Below are positions 1-8,485 of a stretch of 64,000 nt of DNA, in pieces. The position numbers and the translations under genes were made by a program. Under the pieces are notes generated by a model, which was not told the origin of the DNA, ran no database searches, and saw only the letters and a program-made list of their open reading frames with translations. This DNA comes from Rubripirellula tenax (GTDB lineage: Bacteria; Planctomycetota; Planctomycetia; Pirellulales; Pirellulaceae): contig NZ_SJPW01000002.1 in assembly GCF_007860125.1 (NCBI RefSeq), forward strand, positions 632,147 to 696,146. The letters are read 5' to 3'. Within the stretch, counting starts at the first letter, position 1, and every line of letters begins with the position of its first letter.

Positions 1-147
1 AGCCCTCTGGAATCTGTCCATCGCCGGCGAGGCTACACGAAGCCGGTCACGGCAATCAATGTCAAAACGGAAGCGACTTCGCGTGGTTTGTGCGGGGGCC
101 CATGAACTTGAGCAAGCCAGTGGCTTATAGCATCAATTGGTTGACCC

Positions 148-546
148 TCATGCGATCGAAAAATATCGGATCAGTCCCATCACCAGTGCGAAGGTGAAAC
201 CGTACGAAAACCGGTCGACTGCATAGCGGCGTTTCTGGTGCTTGGTTTTCCAACGTCCGAGTAATTCGAAAGCAAACCCCAGCAAGATCGGCGTGATCGC
301 TAGGTTCAATAGCCTCGCCGTTGGCGATCCGATCCAATGAACTGGCACGATCCAGACGCTGATCACACCGGCGATGGCGCCTAAGGAAATATAGACCACG
401 ACCCACGCCCACGGGTTTGATCCCGGTTCCGCCTGGGCCGCTTTCTTGGAAGCCTTTAACGCCGCCCGTCCGCCCATTTCGAACACGCCTTGAATGATCA
501 CGTCGACCGCGATCTGGCCTATCAATTCGATCAGTAATTCAAGCAT
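148..546 (-). CDS. Small integral membrane protein, unknown function
   Basis: This 132-aa protein has a hydrophilic N-terminal part and three hydrophobic segments at about residues 46-72, 76-97 and 112-131. A basic loop (KTKHQKRR) lies before the last segment, so it should sit in the cytoplasmic membrane. The ATG at 546 is about 50 bp from the divergent lipoprotein gene at 594, so the two share an upstream region. I do not recognise a family. The 147 bases between the window edge and this gene show nothing I can assign. Confidence 0.6.
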   Translation of the reverse strand: MLELLIELIGQIAVDVIIQGVFEMGGRAALKASKKAAQAEPGSNPWAWVVVYISLGAIAGVISVWIVPVHWIGSPTARLLNLAITPILLGFAFELLGRWKTKHQKRRYAVDRFSYGFTFALVMGLIRYFSIA

Positions 547-593
547 CGGTTACAATCAGGCGTCGTCAAAACGCTTTTGCGGGAGTGGAAATC

Positions 594-1913
594 GTGAATC
601 ATTTCATCACGTCGGTGTGCCTGTTGATTTCGTGTATCTCGATCGGATGCGCCAAAAACGTTTACGAAGTCGAACTCCGACCCGACGGGAATCAGATTCA
701 TCGCAAGTTGACGGTGAACTGGAGTACGGTCAATGCGGACCCGTCCGACCGCGAAGTACGCAGCGACGACGAAGTCGATCGAATCGCAAAACTCTACCAC
801 GGCCAGCAGACGCACGGCGACGGTGGCGAGCACGTCTTCACCGCGACGTTTCAGGGCAAGATGCCAGCGGATATCGGCGGTGCCGGCGGTTACACGTTCT
901 TCGACTCGGCGCTCGGCTCGTTGGCGATCTATCACGAACGATTTCGCGGCGACGACGACGCGATCGGTAATGTGGCACGCGGCCACGCCGGGGTCGATGA
1001 ACTGATCTCGCTCTTGATTCAGTGGATCGACTTTGAGGTTCAAGATCGTAAGTCGGCCGAACGTCTGCAGCGATTTGTCGATGGCCCGCTGCGGCGCGAT
1101 TTCAAGAACGTCGTTCTTTATCTATCTGTCATGGAGTCGTCCGATGATGCGGACAACGCTTTGGCCCAAATCGCGAGACTGACCCAGTACTTGATCGAGC
1201 GAGACTATCTTCAATTGAACGAGTTGCCGGCGATCACGCGGAAAATTGCCGACGGCGGTGAATCTGAATTTGCTGCTCTGGTTACCTCGATCGTGGCTCG
1301 CAAAGTCACCGCGTCCGGCGGCGAGTTACCGCCGAATGTGCTCGATGCAATGTCGGATCCGATTCGAATCAAGAAGTCGCTGCGCGATTTTTTGCGAAGT
1401 ACCGACGCCTACAAGCAAAAGGTTGCCGAAGCCGAAGAGAAAGGTGAAGTCGTTACCAACGACTCGCCTGACCCGATGGACGTGATATCCGGAATCGTGT
1501 TTCATGACTGGCACTACAATCCTAACCATGTCGAGGTCACGCTTCACTTGCTTGCGGAACCACTACGAACCAATGGCAAGTGGAGTGACGAAACCAAGAC
1601 CGTTGATTGGTCGGCCCGAATCAACACGACCACGTTGCCTACGTTCACGTTCGCAACTTGGGTGATTCCCGACGAAGGAACGCAAACGAAGCACTTCGGT
1701 CGCGTCGTATTGAAAGGCCAATTGCTGGCCAATCACGTGAGCTTCTACCAAACATTGTCCGCTGACGAGGCAGTACGATGGCAAACGATGCTCGATTCGA
1801 TCGAGAGTCCGAGCCACGCCATCAACGTGCTGCGAAATTTTCGCTTTGGCGAAAAAGACAGCATGATTGACGGGATGACGGAGCAGTTGATTGCCGAATT
1901 AGAATCGGCGTAG
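594..1913 (+). CDS. Putative lipoprotein, unknown function
   Basis: The protein is 439 aa from the GTG at 594. An upstream in-frame GTG at 585 is possible, but GGGAG at 581-585 lies 8 nt before 594, which favours 594. The N-terminus is a short hydrophobic signal ending in a lipobox (SIGC) with Cys19, so it should be lipid-anchored outside the cytoplasmic membrane. The mature part is soluble, acidic and without repeats. No catalytic motif was recognised. It stands alone, divergent from the membrane protein at 148-546. Confidence 0.7.
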   Translation: MNHFITSVCLLISCISIGCAKNVYEVELRPDGNQIHRKLTVNWSTVNADPSDREVRSDDEVDRIAKLYHGQQTHGDGGEHVFTATFQGKMPADIGGAGGYTFFDSALGSLAIYHERFRGDDDAIGNVARGHAGVDELISLLIQWIDFEVQDRKSAERLQRFVDGPLRRDFKNVVLYLSVMESSDDADNALAQIARLTQYLIERDYLQLNELPAITRKIADGGESEFAALVTSIVARKVTASGGELPPNVLDAMSDPIRIKKSLRDFLRSTDAYKQKVAEAEEKGEVVTNDSPDPMDVISGIVFHDWHYNPNHVEVTLHLLAEPLRTNGKWSDETKTVDWSARINTTTLPTFTFATWVIPDEGTQTKHFGRVVLKGQLLANHVSFYQTLSADEAVRWQTMLDSIESPSHAINVLRNFRFGEKDSMIDGMTEQLIAELESA

Positions 1914-1954
1914 GTATCGTCGACCGTTCGTGTCTGCACGTGCGATCCAAGCAA

Positions 1955-3073
1955 TCAATGCGCAGCCGTTGACGGCGTGTATTTGGTAGGCACGTAAGTG
2001 GCCGAACCCGAGGCGCGTACGATCGCCGAATCAAGGGGGACGTCATCGAGTCGGACGAACCAGTGACGCAGTTGAACGTAGTTCATCGCTGTGGTTTTGA
2101 TCGGCGTTGGCAGACTTGCGAAGCTCCGATCGCGTTGCGGATCATCGCCGGTTTGCAACAGATTGCTCAACCAGTTTTGGTCGCTCGGAACGGGATTCGA
2201 TTCAAACGTCTTGCCGACCTGACGCAGCATTCCGGTCAACGTCAACGGCGCGGGCGGCGCGGTGACGCGTTGGGCCATCACTTTCAATTGGTACTCGGTA
2301 CTGGCCAACCGATGGGCAAGCTCGGCCGCCTGGGCGTCATCGTTGCGGTAGGTGGCAACGATAAAGTTGGTCGACGTGACGGGGTGAGAACTCTTGTCCC
2401 ACAGGCTTTGTTTTCGTCGCTCCGTTTCGCACGTCACGTCTACATCGACCAATTCGCATCGCCACGTCGGCGGAACGCACATGGTGATTTGAAGGCGACG
2501 TTCGCCTTCGAGAACTTGCGTTTCGGTTCGGCGAAATTTGAAGTACGCGCCACGGCCACGGTCGAACGTGCCAGCCGTGATGACCGCCTGCATGGGCGCC
2601 GCTCGATCAAACTGAACACTCTCGGTCTGCTTGCTGCCGTTGTCGCTGCCGACGTTTCCGCGAGCAATACGGCCATAGTTTCCGTCCAGTGAGAGCCCCA
2701 TCGATCGCGATTTTTCGTCCGTGCGTTTGATCTGTACCGGACTAGTTAGGTCGCTGATGACCTCGGTTCGCGGCGAATAGTCGACGATTTGAACGGAGGC
2801 ATCGCGAGGCTTGACGCGAACGGTGCATTGCTGCATCGCCACGATCGGCGCCGCCTCATTGATGCACGACAAACGCAGTTCGAACGAGACCGTGTTCCAG
2901 CCTGTTGGGACTGCAGCGGCATCACCGACGGATGACAGTTCGGTGTCATGGGCGACCGCGACGGAAGGCAAGTCGAATTGAATGGGCAAGTCTTGGGCAG
3001 TGCATCGCGCGGTCGTGCCGCAAAACGCCATCGCCAAACTCAGCCATGCCGACAATCGAGTGGTGTGACTCAC
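1955..3073 (-). CDS. Secreted protein, unknown function
   Basis: This 372-aa protein starts at a GTG (3073) preceded by GAGAGA. The first 26 residues form a signal peptide with a plausible cut after TAQ, so export is predicted. The mature part has several cysteines and a run of beta-like sequence, with no recognised enzyme motif. It ends 42 bp from the convergent lipoprotein gene. It lies downstream of the helicase at 3404-5368 on the same strand, but a 330-bp gap makes a shared transcript doubtful. Confidence 0.65.
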   Translation of the reverse strand: MSHTTRLSAWLSLAMAFCGTTARCTAQDLPIQFDLPSVAVAHDTELSSVGDAAAVPTGWNTVSFELRLSCINEAAPIVAMQQCTVRVKPRDASVQIVDYSPRTEVISDLTSPVQIKRTDEKSRSMGLSLDGNYGRIARGNVGSDNGSKQTESVQFDRAAPMQAVITAGTFDRGRGAYFKFRRTETQVLEGERRLQITMCVPPTWRCELVDVDVTCETERRKQSLWDKSSHPVTSTNFIVATYRNDDAQAAELAHRLASTEYQLKVMAQRVTAPPAPLTLTGMLRQVGKTFESNPVPSDQNWLSNLLQTGDDPQRDRSFASLPTPIKTTAMNYVQLRHWFVRLDDVPLDSAIVRASGSATYVPTKYTPSTAAH

Positions 3074-3403
3074 AGGGATCTCTCGAAACGGGTGACGGCC
3101 ACGTCGAGTGAGCGATTGCCGCCGATCAAGGTTGCTGGTCGCTCACTGCGGAAAGACATCGTCCGTTTTTACGTGGACGGGTCGAGTGAAAGACACTCGA
3201 TCTACCGCTTCCATCCCGTCTGCGGGCTCGCCGTCGTAAACAGAGAACACTCAAGTCTACGAGCGAAACTTAAACCAAACCAATCAAACTTCATCGAATT
3301 GAATCAGATGCCTCGCCCGTGATTGCGAAGGCGATCATTGCGAAGTCGGGATCGATCAGGCAAAGTTTGAGGACGCTGGGTATGTTCGCCGCCGATCCGA
3401 TCG
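3074..3403. other. Intergenic region with two inverted repeats
   Basis: No gene is visible in these 330 bases. Two clean inverted repeats occur: 9-bp arms at 3107-3115 and 3139-3147 (AGTGAGCGA), and 7-bp arms at 3182-3188 and 3194-3200 with a 5-nt loop. Neither is followed by a T-run, so they are not obvious intrinsic terminators. The region should hold the promoter of the secreted-protein gene and the 3' end of the helicase transcript. Confidence 0.5.
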
Positions 3404-5368
3404 CTAAGAATCGAATTCCCACACCGAACGGTATGCATCGGCTTGTTCAAAATACTCAAGCATCTTGGCATAGAACGCATTGGTGCCCAGCGTCGCGCTG
3501 TCTCCGATCACGATCAGTTTTCGTTTTGCGCGCGTCAATGCAACGTTGGTGCGCCGCGTGTCGGCCAAGAAACCGATTTCACCGATGGGATTGCTTCGTG
3601 TCATCGTGATTAAGACGACTTCCTTTTCGCGTCCTTGAAATCCGTCGACCGTATCGATTTCAAGCTCCGGTGCATCCATGCGATTGCGCAGCAGTCGGAC
3701 TTGGGCCGCGTACGGCGCGATCACGGCGATCTGATTAGCGCAAACGCCCGCCTGGAAAAGCTCTCGCACCAACTGGATCACCAGATTGGCTTCTTTCGGG
3801 TTCATCTTGCTTTCGCCGTCAGGCTCAAGTTGTTCGTCGTATTCCGCGCCCGCCGTGTCGATGAACATCAATGGGGTTTCGGTCAGGGGCGTCGTATCGA
3901 CGCCCTTCAGGTCGCACAGCAGGTGCGACTTGACCGATGCATCGGCGACTAGCGATTCGTCGTAAAACATGTCCGAAGAAAAACGCATGATCGATTCGTG
4001 CATTCGATACTGGACGGTCAACCGCCGATAGACTTCTTCGCCATCCCGCTGGACCATCCGCTGCATCAGCGATTCCCGCAGTCCCGCCGCCGCGGCAACA
4101 TCCGACAGGACCGTGGGTGGTAGTTGCTGATGATCGCCGCCCAGAATCAATCGGTCGGCTCGCATGACGGCTTGCCAGATACTGGGCAGCGTACTCTGGC
4201 AGGCTTCGTCCATCACGACCGTATCGAACTCGCGATCGCCCAACAGGTCGTCGTCGATCGTCGTCGTCGTGCAGACCACATCGGCTCGATCCAGGACACC
4301 GCGAATGATCGAACGTTCAATCGAACGGATTTGATTGCGAAGTTGTCCGGCTTCGGCCTGGATCTCGCGTCGTTGGCGATGGCCGTCCTTGCCGCGAAAG
4401 TCTTTCTGTGCCGCCTTCATCAGACCCTGTACTTCGCGCCGCATGTCACGGATGACTTCGTTCGACGGATCGGCATCGACCAACTCGTCCAGCGTATGTC
4501 CACGCAAGGCTTCGAACACGCGCGCCGGGTGTCCCACGCGAAGCACGTGCGGCATCATTGCGACAAGGCGTTCCAGCAAGTTGTCCACGGCGGTATTGCT
4601 GGACGCACACGCGAGCACGCGTTCGCCTCGCATCACGCATTGATAGATCACTTCGGCCAGAGTCGTCGTCTTGCCCGTTCCGGGTGGGCCATGAATGATC
4701 GCAACGTCTTTTGCCGACAACGCAAACCGCACCGCGTCTTGTTGCGGTGGGTTCAATTCGGTCATGAAAGCGACATCAACAGGATCGGCGAACCGTAGCG
4801 GTCGCGTCCCCATCAACACGTCGCGCAACGTCTTCGCGCGACCGCTGGCCGATCGTGCGCGGGCCATTGCGGCGACTTGCCGGCGACGTGTCGTTTCGTC
4901 CGGCGACATATCAATTCGAAATCGATCGCCTTCGGGCCAGACATCGACGGCGACTTGGATGCCGTAAGGTTTGCGAGCACTGACAACGCCGGGAACACCC
5001 TTGTCCGACGGATTGGCGTCGTCGGAAACGACCACGGGCGAACCGACCTTCAAACGATTCTGGGGCAGCGGATTGCCGTCCGGTTTTCCAAAGTCCAGCA
5101 CCAACCGGCCAGCCAGCCCGGTGTTGTGGTCCAGTAGGTCCATCCGCACCAGCGTTTCGCCCGTCCGTTCGACGTGCGTTTGGTCGCGGATTTGGCGACG
5201 TCGCACCATCCGGTCCCGTTCCGCCTCGGCCTCCCGTTCCAACCATTCAGCTAGCGTGTCAAAGTAACCGTCAACGGTCGTCGCTTGGTCCAGCGTTGAA
5301 GTTCGTTGTTTGGACGATTTTCCAGACGGAGATTTTTTTGATCCCGTTTTGTGCGATCCGGAAGGCAT
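3404..5368 (-). CDS. SF1 DNA/RNA helicase, IGHMBP2/UPF1-like
   Basis: A 654-aa superfamily 1 helicase. The N-terminal half carries an OB/1B-like region. Walker A (GPPGTGKTT) is at about residues 227-235, followed by motif II VMDEACQST, motif III GGDHQQLPP, QYRMHES, the VDGFQGRE motif V and ALTRAKRKL motif VI. This order is that of the UPF1-like family of ATP-driven 5'-3' helicases. The ATG at 5368 was chosen over an upstream start at 5416. The longer form would overlap the divergent gene at 5402 and adds a hydrophobic stretch not expected in this family. The cellular role of the planctomycete member is not known to me. Confidence 0.9.
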   Translation of the reverse strand: MPSGSHKTGSKKSPSGKSSKQRTSTLDQATTVDGYFDTLAEWLEREAEAERDRMVRRRQIRDQTHVERTGETLVRMDLLDHNTGLAGRLVLDFGKPDGNPLPQNRLKVGSPVVVSDDANPSDKGVPGVVSARKPYGIQVAVDVWPEGDRFRIDMSPDETTRRRQVAAMARARSASGRAKTLRDVLMGTRPLRFADPVDVAFMTELNPPQQDAVRFALSAKDVAIIHGPPGTGKTTTLAEVIYQCVMRGERVLACASSNTAVDNLLERLVAMMPHVLRVGHPARVFEALRGHTLDELVDADPSNEVIRDMRREVQGLMKAAQKDFRGKDGHRQRREIQAEAGQLRNQIRSIERSIIRGVLDRADVVCTTTTIDDDLLGDREFDTVVMDEACQSTLPSIWQAVMRADRLILGGDHQQLPPTVLSDVAAAAGLRESLMQRMVQRDGEEVYRRLTVQYRMHESIMRFSSDMFYDESLVADASVKSHLLCDLKGVDTTPLTETPLMFIDTAGAEYDEQLEPDGESKMNPKEANLVIQLVRELFQAGVCANQIAVIAPYAAQVRLLRNRMDAPELEIDTVDGFQGREKEVVLITMTRSNPIGEIGFLADTRRTNVALTRAKRKLIVIGDSATLGTNAFYAKMLEYFEQADAYRSVWEFDS

Positions 5369-5401
5369 GCAGGGCGATTTCAGCGTAGGAAAAAGGACGA
5401 T

Positions 5402-5695
5402 ATGATGAAGACTCAACTGGCCATCTTAACGGGTTTGTCCGTTTGGATCGCCCTGGCCAGTCTGGTCGCCGCGTGGCTTTACGTTCGAGATAAAAGTGCG
5501 GCTCGGGCGGACCGCCAACGCGTTCCAGAGAAGACGCTGCTCTTGTGGTGTCTTGTTGGCGGCTGGCCCGGGGGATGGATCGCGGGTCGCTGGCTCCGTC
5601 ACAAGTCCAGCAAGCTCTCATATCGAGTCGCCTTCATGGTTTGCGTGATCGTCAACGTCGCTACGGTGATTGGCGTCGTTTGGATGACAAGCTGA
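5402..5695 (+). CDS. DUF1294-family membrane protein
   Basis: This 97-aa protein starts at tandem ATGs (5402/5405) preceded by AAAGGA. It has a hydrophobic N-terminal helix, a charged stretch, then the GGWPGGWIAGRWLRHKSSK block and a final hydrophobic helix. That Gly-Trp-Pro-Gly ... Arg-His-Lys pattern is typical of DUF1294, a small membrane family of unknown role. It is divergent from the helicase gene, with only 33 bp between starts, so the promoters must overlap or lie within the genes. Confidence 0.75.
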   Translation: MMKTQLAILTGLSVWIALASLVAAWLYVRDKSAARADRQRVPEKTLLLWCLVGGWPGGWIAGRWLRHKSSKLSYRVAFMVCVIVNVATVIGVVWMTS

Positions 5696-5840
5696 CCCCG
5701 AATTATGAAATTTACGAGCAAGATCGAGAAATCGCTTGGGAACGAATCTCTGAATCGCTAACATCTTTCAATAGCCAATACCGGGGTCGACTTTGAGTTT
5801 GCGGCGCCGTGATGAAACGACCTCTTCCATTGAGGAATCC

Positions 5841-6011
5841 ATGAATGTCAACGCGCTGATGGTTTGGCTGGGAGCCACGTTTTTGGGGTGCGTGGTCGTC
5901 GGTTGCGGCGATCCTGCGCCGCGCGAAGTCAAGGAGACTTCAGAGATGTCGTTCGAAGACGCTGCGCGGCGAATCGAACAAGAAAGCTTGATGTCCGAGG
6001 ATTCCGAGTAG
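5841..6011 (+). CDS. Small lipoprotein
   Basis: A 56-aa protein. The ATG at 5841 follows TGAGGA at 5831-5836. An upstream in-frame start at 5793 would add 16 polar residues before the signal sequence and is less likely. Residues 1-22 form a lipoprotein signal ending VVGCGD. The mature part is about 35 acidic residues. It ends 7 bp before the DUF1559 gene, so the two are probably co-transcribed. Small lipoproteins next to DUF1559 genes are common in planctomycetes. Confidence 0.6.
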   Translation: MNVNALMVWLGATFLGCVVVGCGDPAPREVKETSEMSFEDAARRIEQESLMSEDSE

Positions 6012-6018
6012 GCCCACC

Positions 6019-7242
6019 ATGAAACGATCGTCCCGCGAAATCCGAAACGCATTTACGTTGGTCGAATTGCTGGTCGTCATTGCGATCATCGGTATTCTTG
6101 TCGGTTTGTTATTGCCGGCCGTGCAAGCGGCACGCGAAGCAGCCCGGCGAATGAGTTGCAGCAACAACGTCAAACAAATCGCGTTGGGTTTGCACAACTA
6201 TCATTCGGCCTACAAGCAACTTCCCATTCACGGAGTTGGACCCACCAACGAGTTCGAAAATTCGACGGGCGCGGCGATCCGAAAGGACGGCCGAGGTTTT
6301 ACGCGGCTCGAACTCAGCTACTTGGTCGGTCTTTTGCCGTTCGTCGAACAGCAAGCGATTTGGGAAACGGTAAGCAATCCGTTAACGGAAACCGATGGCG
6401 ATGTTTGGCCGGCGTTTGGTCCGCGACCGACGTTGGGTGACTACCCGCCGTGGGCGACCGACATTCCGACCTTTCGTTGTCCCAGCGATCCCGGTTTCGG
6501 CTTGCCCGCCCTGGGCCGTACGAACTATGCATGCTGTACCGGCGACGCGTTTTACGATGCCGAAGAAGGCGCCACGATTTGGAACTCGTCACGCAATCGT
6601 TGGGAATACGAAACCGATTCGCGACAAATGGAACGCGTGCGAAGCGGTATGCGAGGAGCCTTTGTCACTCGCAAGTCAATGAAGTTTCGCGACATCGCTG
6701 ACGGATTGTCCAACACGATCATGATCGGTGAGATCATTTCCGGATTAACAGACCGCGACGTCCGCAGTGTCAGCTTCACCAATGCCAAAGGCGGTTTCGT
6801 TCGCGTCGCTAACAACCCCAAGCGATGTCACGAACTTGGGTACATCGATCCGCTGCGTCCGCGTTTTTGGACCGATGCCGCCAACGTCACGTTCAGTGAA
6901 CGAGGGTCACGATGGGCGGACTTACACATGCTGCAAACACAGATGAACACGATCCTGCCACCCAATGCCGAAGTCTGTTTGGTCGGCAGCAGCGACACCT
7001 ACGGCATGGCACCACCAAGCAGCCAACACAACGGCGGCGTCCACGTGGCGCTGTGCGACGGATCGGTCCGCTTCGTCACTGATTCAATCGAAGCGGGAAC
7101 GTCGACCACGCCGACCATCTACTATCGCGCTTTGACGGCCGAAAACAACAGCCCGACTCCGCCGGGTTCGGAAAGCCCCTACGGGTTGTGGGGTGCTCTG
7201 GGCACACGAGCGTCGAAAGAGACGATCGAGGAAGAGTTCTAG
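6019..7242 (+). CDS. DUF1559 protein with type IV pilin-like N-terminus
   Basis: A 407-aa protein. Residues 10-45 are a prepilin-type methylation and transmembrane segment (AFTLVELLVVIAIIGILVG), followed by LLPAVQAAREAARRMSC and later NNVKQIALGLHNYH. Near the C-terminus is HNGGVHVALCDGSVRFV. These are the hallmarks of the DUF1559 family, which is strongly expanded in planctomycetes. A prepilin peptidase probably cuts before the Phe of FTLVEL. The exact role is unknown, and surface or pseudopilin-like structures are the usual proposal. It follows the small lipoprotein gene directly. Confidence 0.95.
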   Translation: MKRSSREIRNAFTLVELLVVIAIIGILVGLLLPAVQAAREAARRMSCSNNVKQIALGLHNYHSAYKQLPIHGVGPTNEFENSTGAAIRKDGRGFTRLELSYLVGLLPFVEQQAIWETVSNPLTETDGDVWPAFGPRPTLGDYPPWATDIPTFRCPSDPGFGLPALGRTNYACCTGDAFYDAEEGATIWNSSRNRWEYETDSRQMERVRSGMRGAFVTRKSMKFRDIADGLSNTIMIGEIISGLTDRDVRSVSFTNAKGGFVRVANNPKRCHELGYIDPLRPRFWTDAANVTFSERGSRWADLHMLQTQMNTILPPNAEVCLVGSSDTYGMAPPSSQHNGGVHVALCDGSVRFVTDSIEAGTSTTPTIYYRALTAENNSPTPPGSESPYGLWGALGTRASKETIEEEF

Positions 7243-7290
7243 CTTTCTGGATACGGCGAAGTCCCGCTTCGTTCAGCGCCGCAACTGTTG

Positions 7291-8478
7291 CTAACGAGTG
7301 ACTGGAAAGTCTTCCAGTCGAACGTCACCCAATTCAGCCGCCAGGATGCGTTGAATTTCGGCGAGTGTGACTTGGTCTTTCTGGCGTGAGAGTCGCTGGG
7401 CATCGACGCCACGGATCAGATATTCCGCAAATACCAGTTCGCCGTCGCGAAGCATCGCTTTCGCCTTTCGCATCCGCATGATGTCTTGCTTCTTCAGTGC
7501 GTCGATGGCCTGGACCTCTCGGTGGAAGCGTTCGAAATCGATGGGTTCCATGTCGCGAGTTGGAACGTAGCGGAAGGTGCCACCGGTTTGTTCAGCGATC
7601 TCGCGAAGTTGGCCGCGTGAGAACGGATTTTCGTAGGCGATCGTGTGAACGGGAATCCCGCGTTCGGCGAACAAGTGGCGGCAAGCGGCTTCATAGGACG
7701 TCGAGTAGGGATTCCCGTCAGCATCGATCCAGCCGCTATCGTTGCGGTTTCGATCCGGTTGATTGAAGTCGCCGTCGGTCAGCAAGAAGACCGCATCGGG
7801 GTTCATGTGGCTGGCCAACGCGAGGGCACGACGCGGATCAGTACCAGGTCCAAGGCTGGCGCGAGTGATCCATTGACGAAGTTCGTCCAAGTGGTCGCCC
7901 ATCGCCGATTGGTATCGCGGTTGGCGTTCGTGGAATATCGGCGCCGTTTCCCAGCAAAATAAGAAGACGCTGTACCGTTGGTGTGGCGTCAACCGACTGA
8001 CCGATCGAAGCAGTTCTTCGCAGGCCCGCAGGTATCGGCCATTGTTCCGCGCGCTCATGCTCAGCGAGTTGTCGAGAATGAAAACGAAATGATCGCCCGA
8101 GGCGCGGGAACCGAAGAAGTCAATGCTTGGCGACGCGTCTGTATTGGCTGTTTCCAATGTCGCTTTCAATGCGGATGACAACACCAAGTCACCCTTCGGC
8201 ATTTCAGCAGCGACGGGAATTTCAGGGATCGGTTCCATTGGCGTCGACGCCTCGGTGGGTTCGATGACGACGACGGATCGGAGCTCTTCGGTGGTTTCGT
8301 TGCCACGCTCATTTGCCAAGGTGAGCTTGATCTGCATCGTTTTACGGATCACCGTCGTTCGTATGATCATCAACAAAACCATCGCGACGATCAAATGCAA
8401 CGCGATCGACAACAACACCGCAAGCAAGCCTCGTTGTTGCGGTGGCGGTGTCTCGATCAGTCGCAGCGGGTCGGCCAT
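7291..8478 (-). CDS. Membrane-anchored von Willebrand factor A protein
   Basis: A 395-aa protein with one transmembrane helix at about residues 18-40, a proline/glutamate-rich linker (70-95) and a VWA domain from about residue 130. The MIDAS metal site DNSLSMS is at 136-142, with a later TDGDFN. VWA domains bind a divalent metal and mediate protein contacts. The gene starts 7 bp after the HrpA stop and is the last gene of the minus-strand operon beginning near 16192. The binding partner cannot be told from sequence. Confidence 0.85.
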   Translation of the reverse strand: MADPLRLIETPPPQQRGLLAVLLSIALHLIVAMVLLMIIRTTVIRKTMQIKLTLANERGNETTEELRSVVVIEPTEASTPMEPIPEIPVAAEMPKGDLVLSSALKATLETANTDASPSIDFFGSRASGDHFVFILDNSLSMSARNNGRYLRACEELLRSVSRLTPHQRYSVFLFCWETAPIFHERQPRYQSAMGDHLDELRQWITRASLGPGTDPRRALALASHMNPDAVFLLTDGDFNQPDRNRNDSGWIDADGNPYSTSYEAACRHLFAERGIPVHTIAYENPFSRGQLREIAEQTGGTFRYVPTRDMEPIDFERFHREVQAIDALKKQDIMRMRKAKAMLRDGELVFAEYLIRGVDAQRLSRQKDQVTLAEIQRILAAELGDVRLEDFPVTR

Positions 8479-8485
8479 GACGGTG

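Noticed and set aside
4124-4798. 224-codon frame opposite the SF1 helicase
   Set aside because: Antisense shadow in GC-rich coding DNA; the helicase motifs on the other strand are unambiguous.
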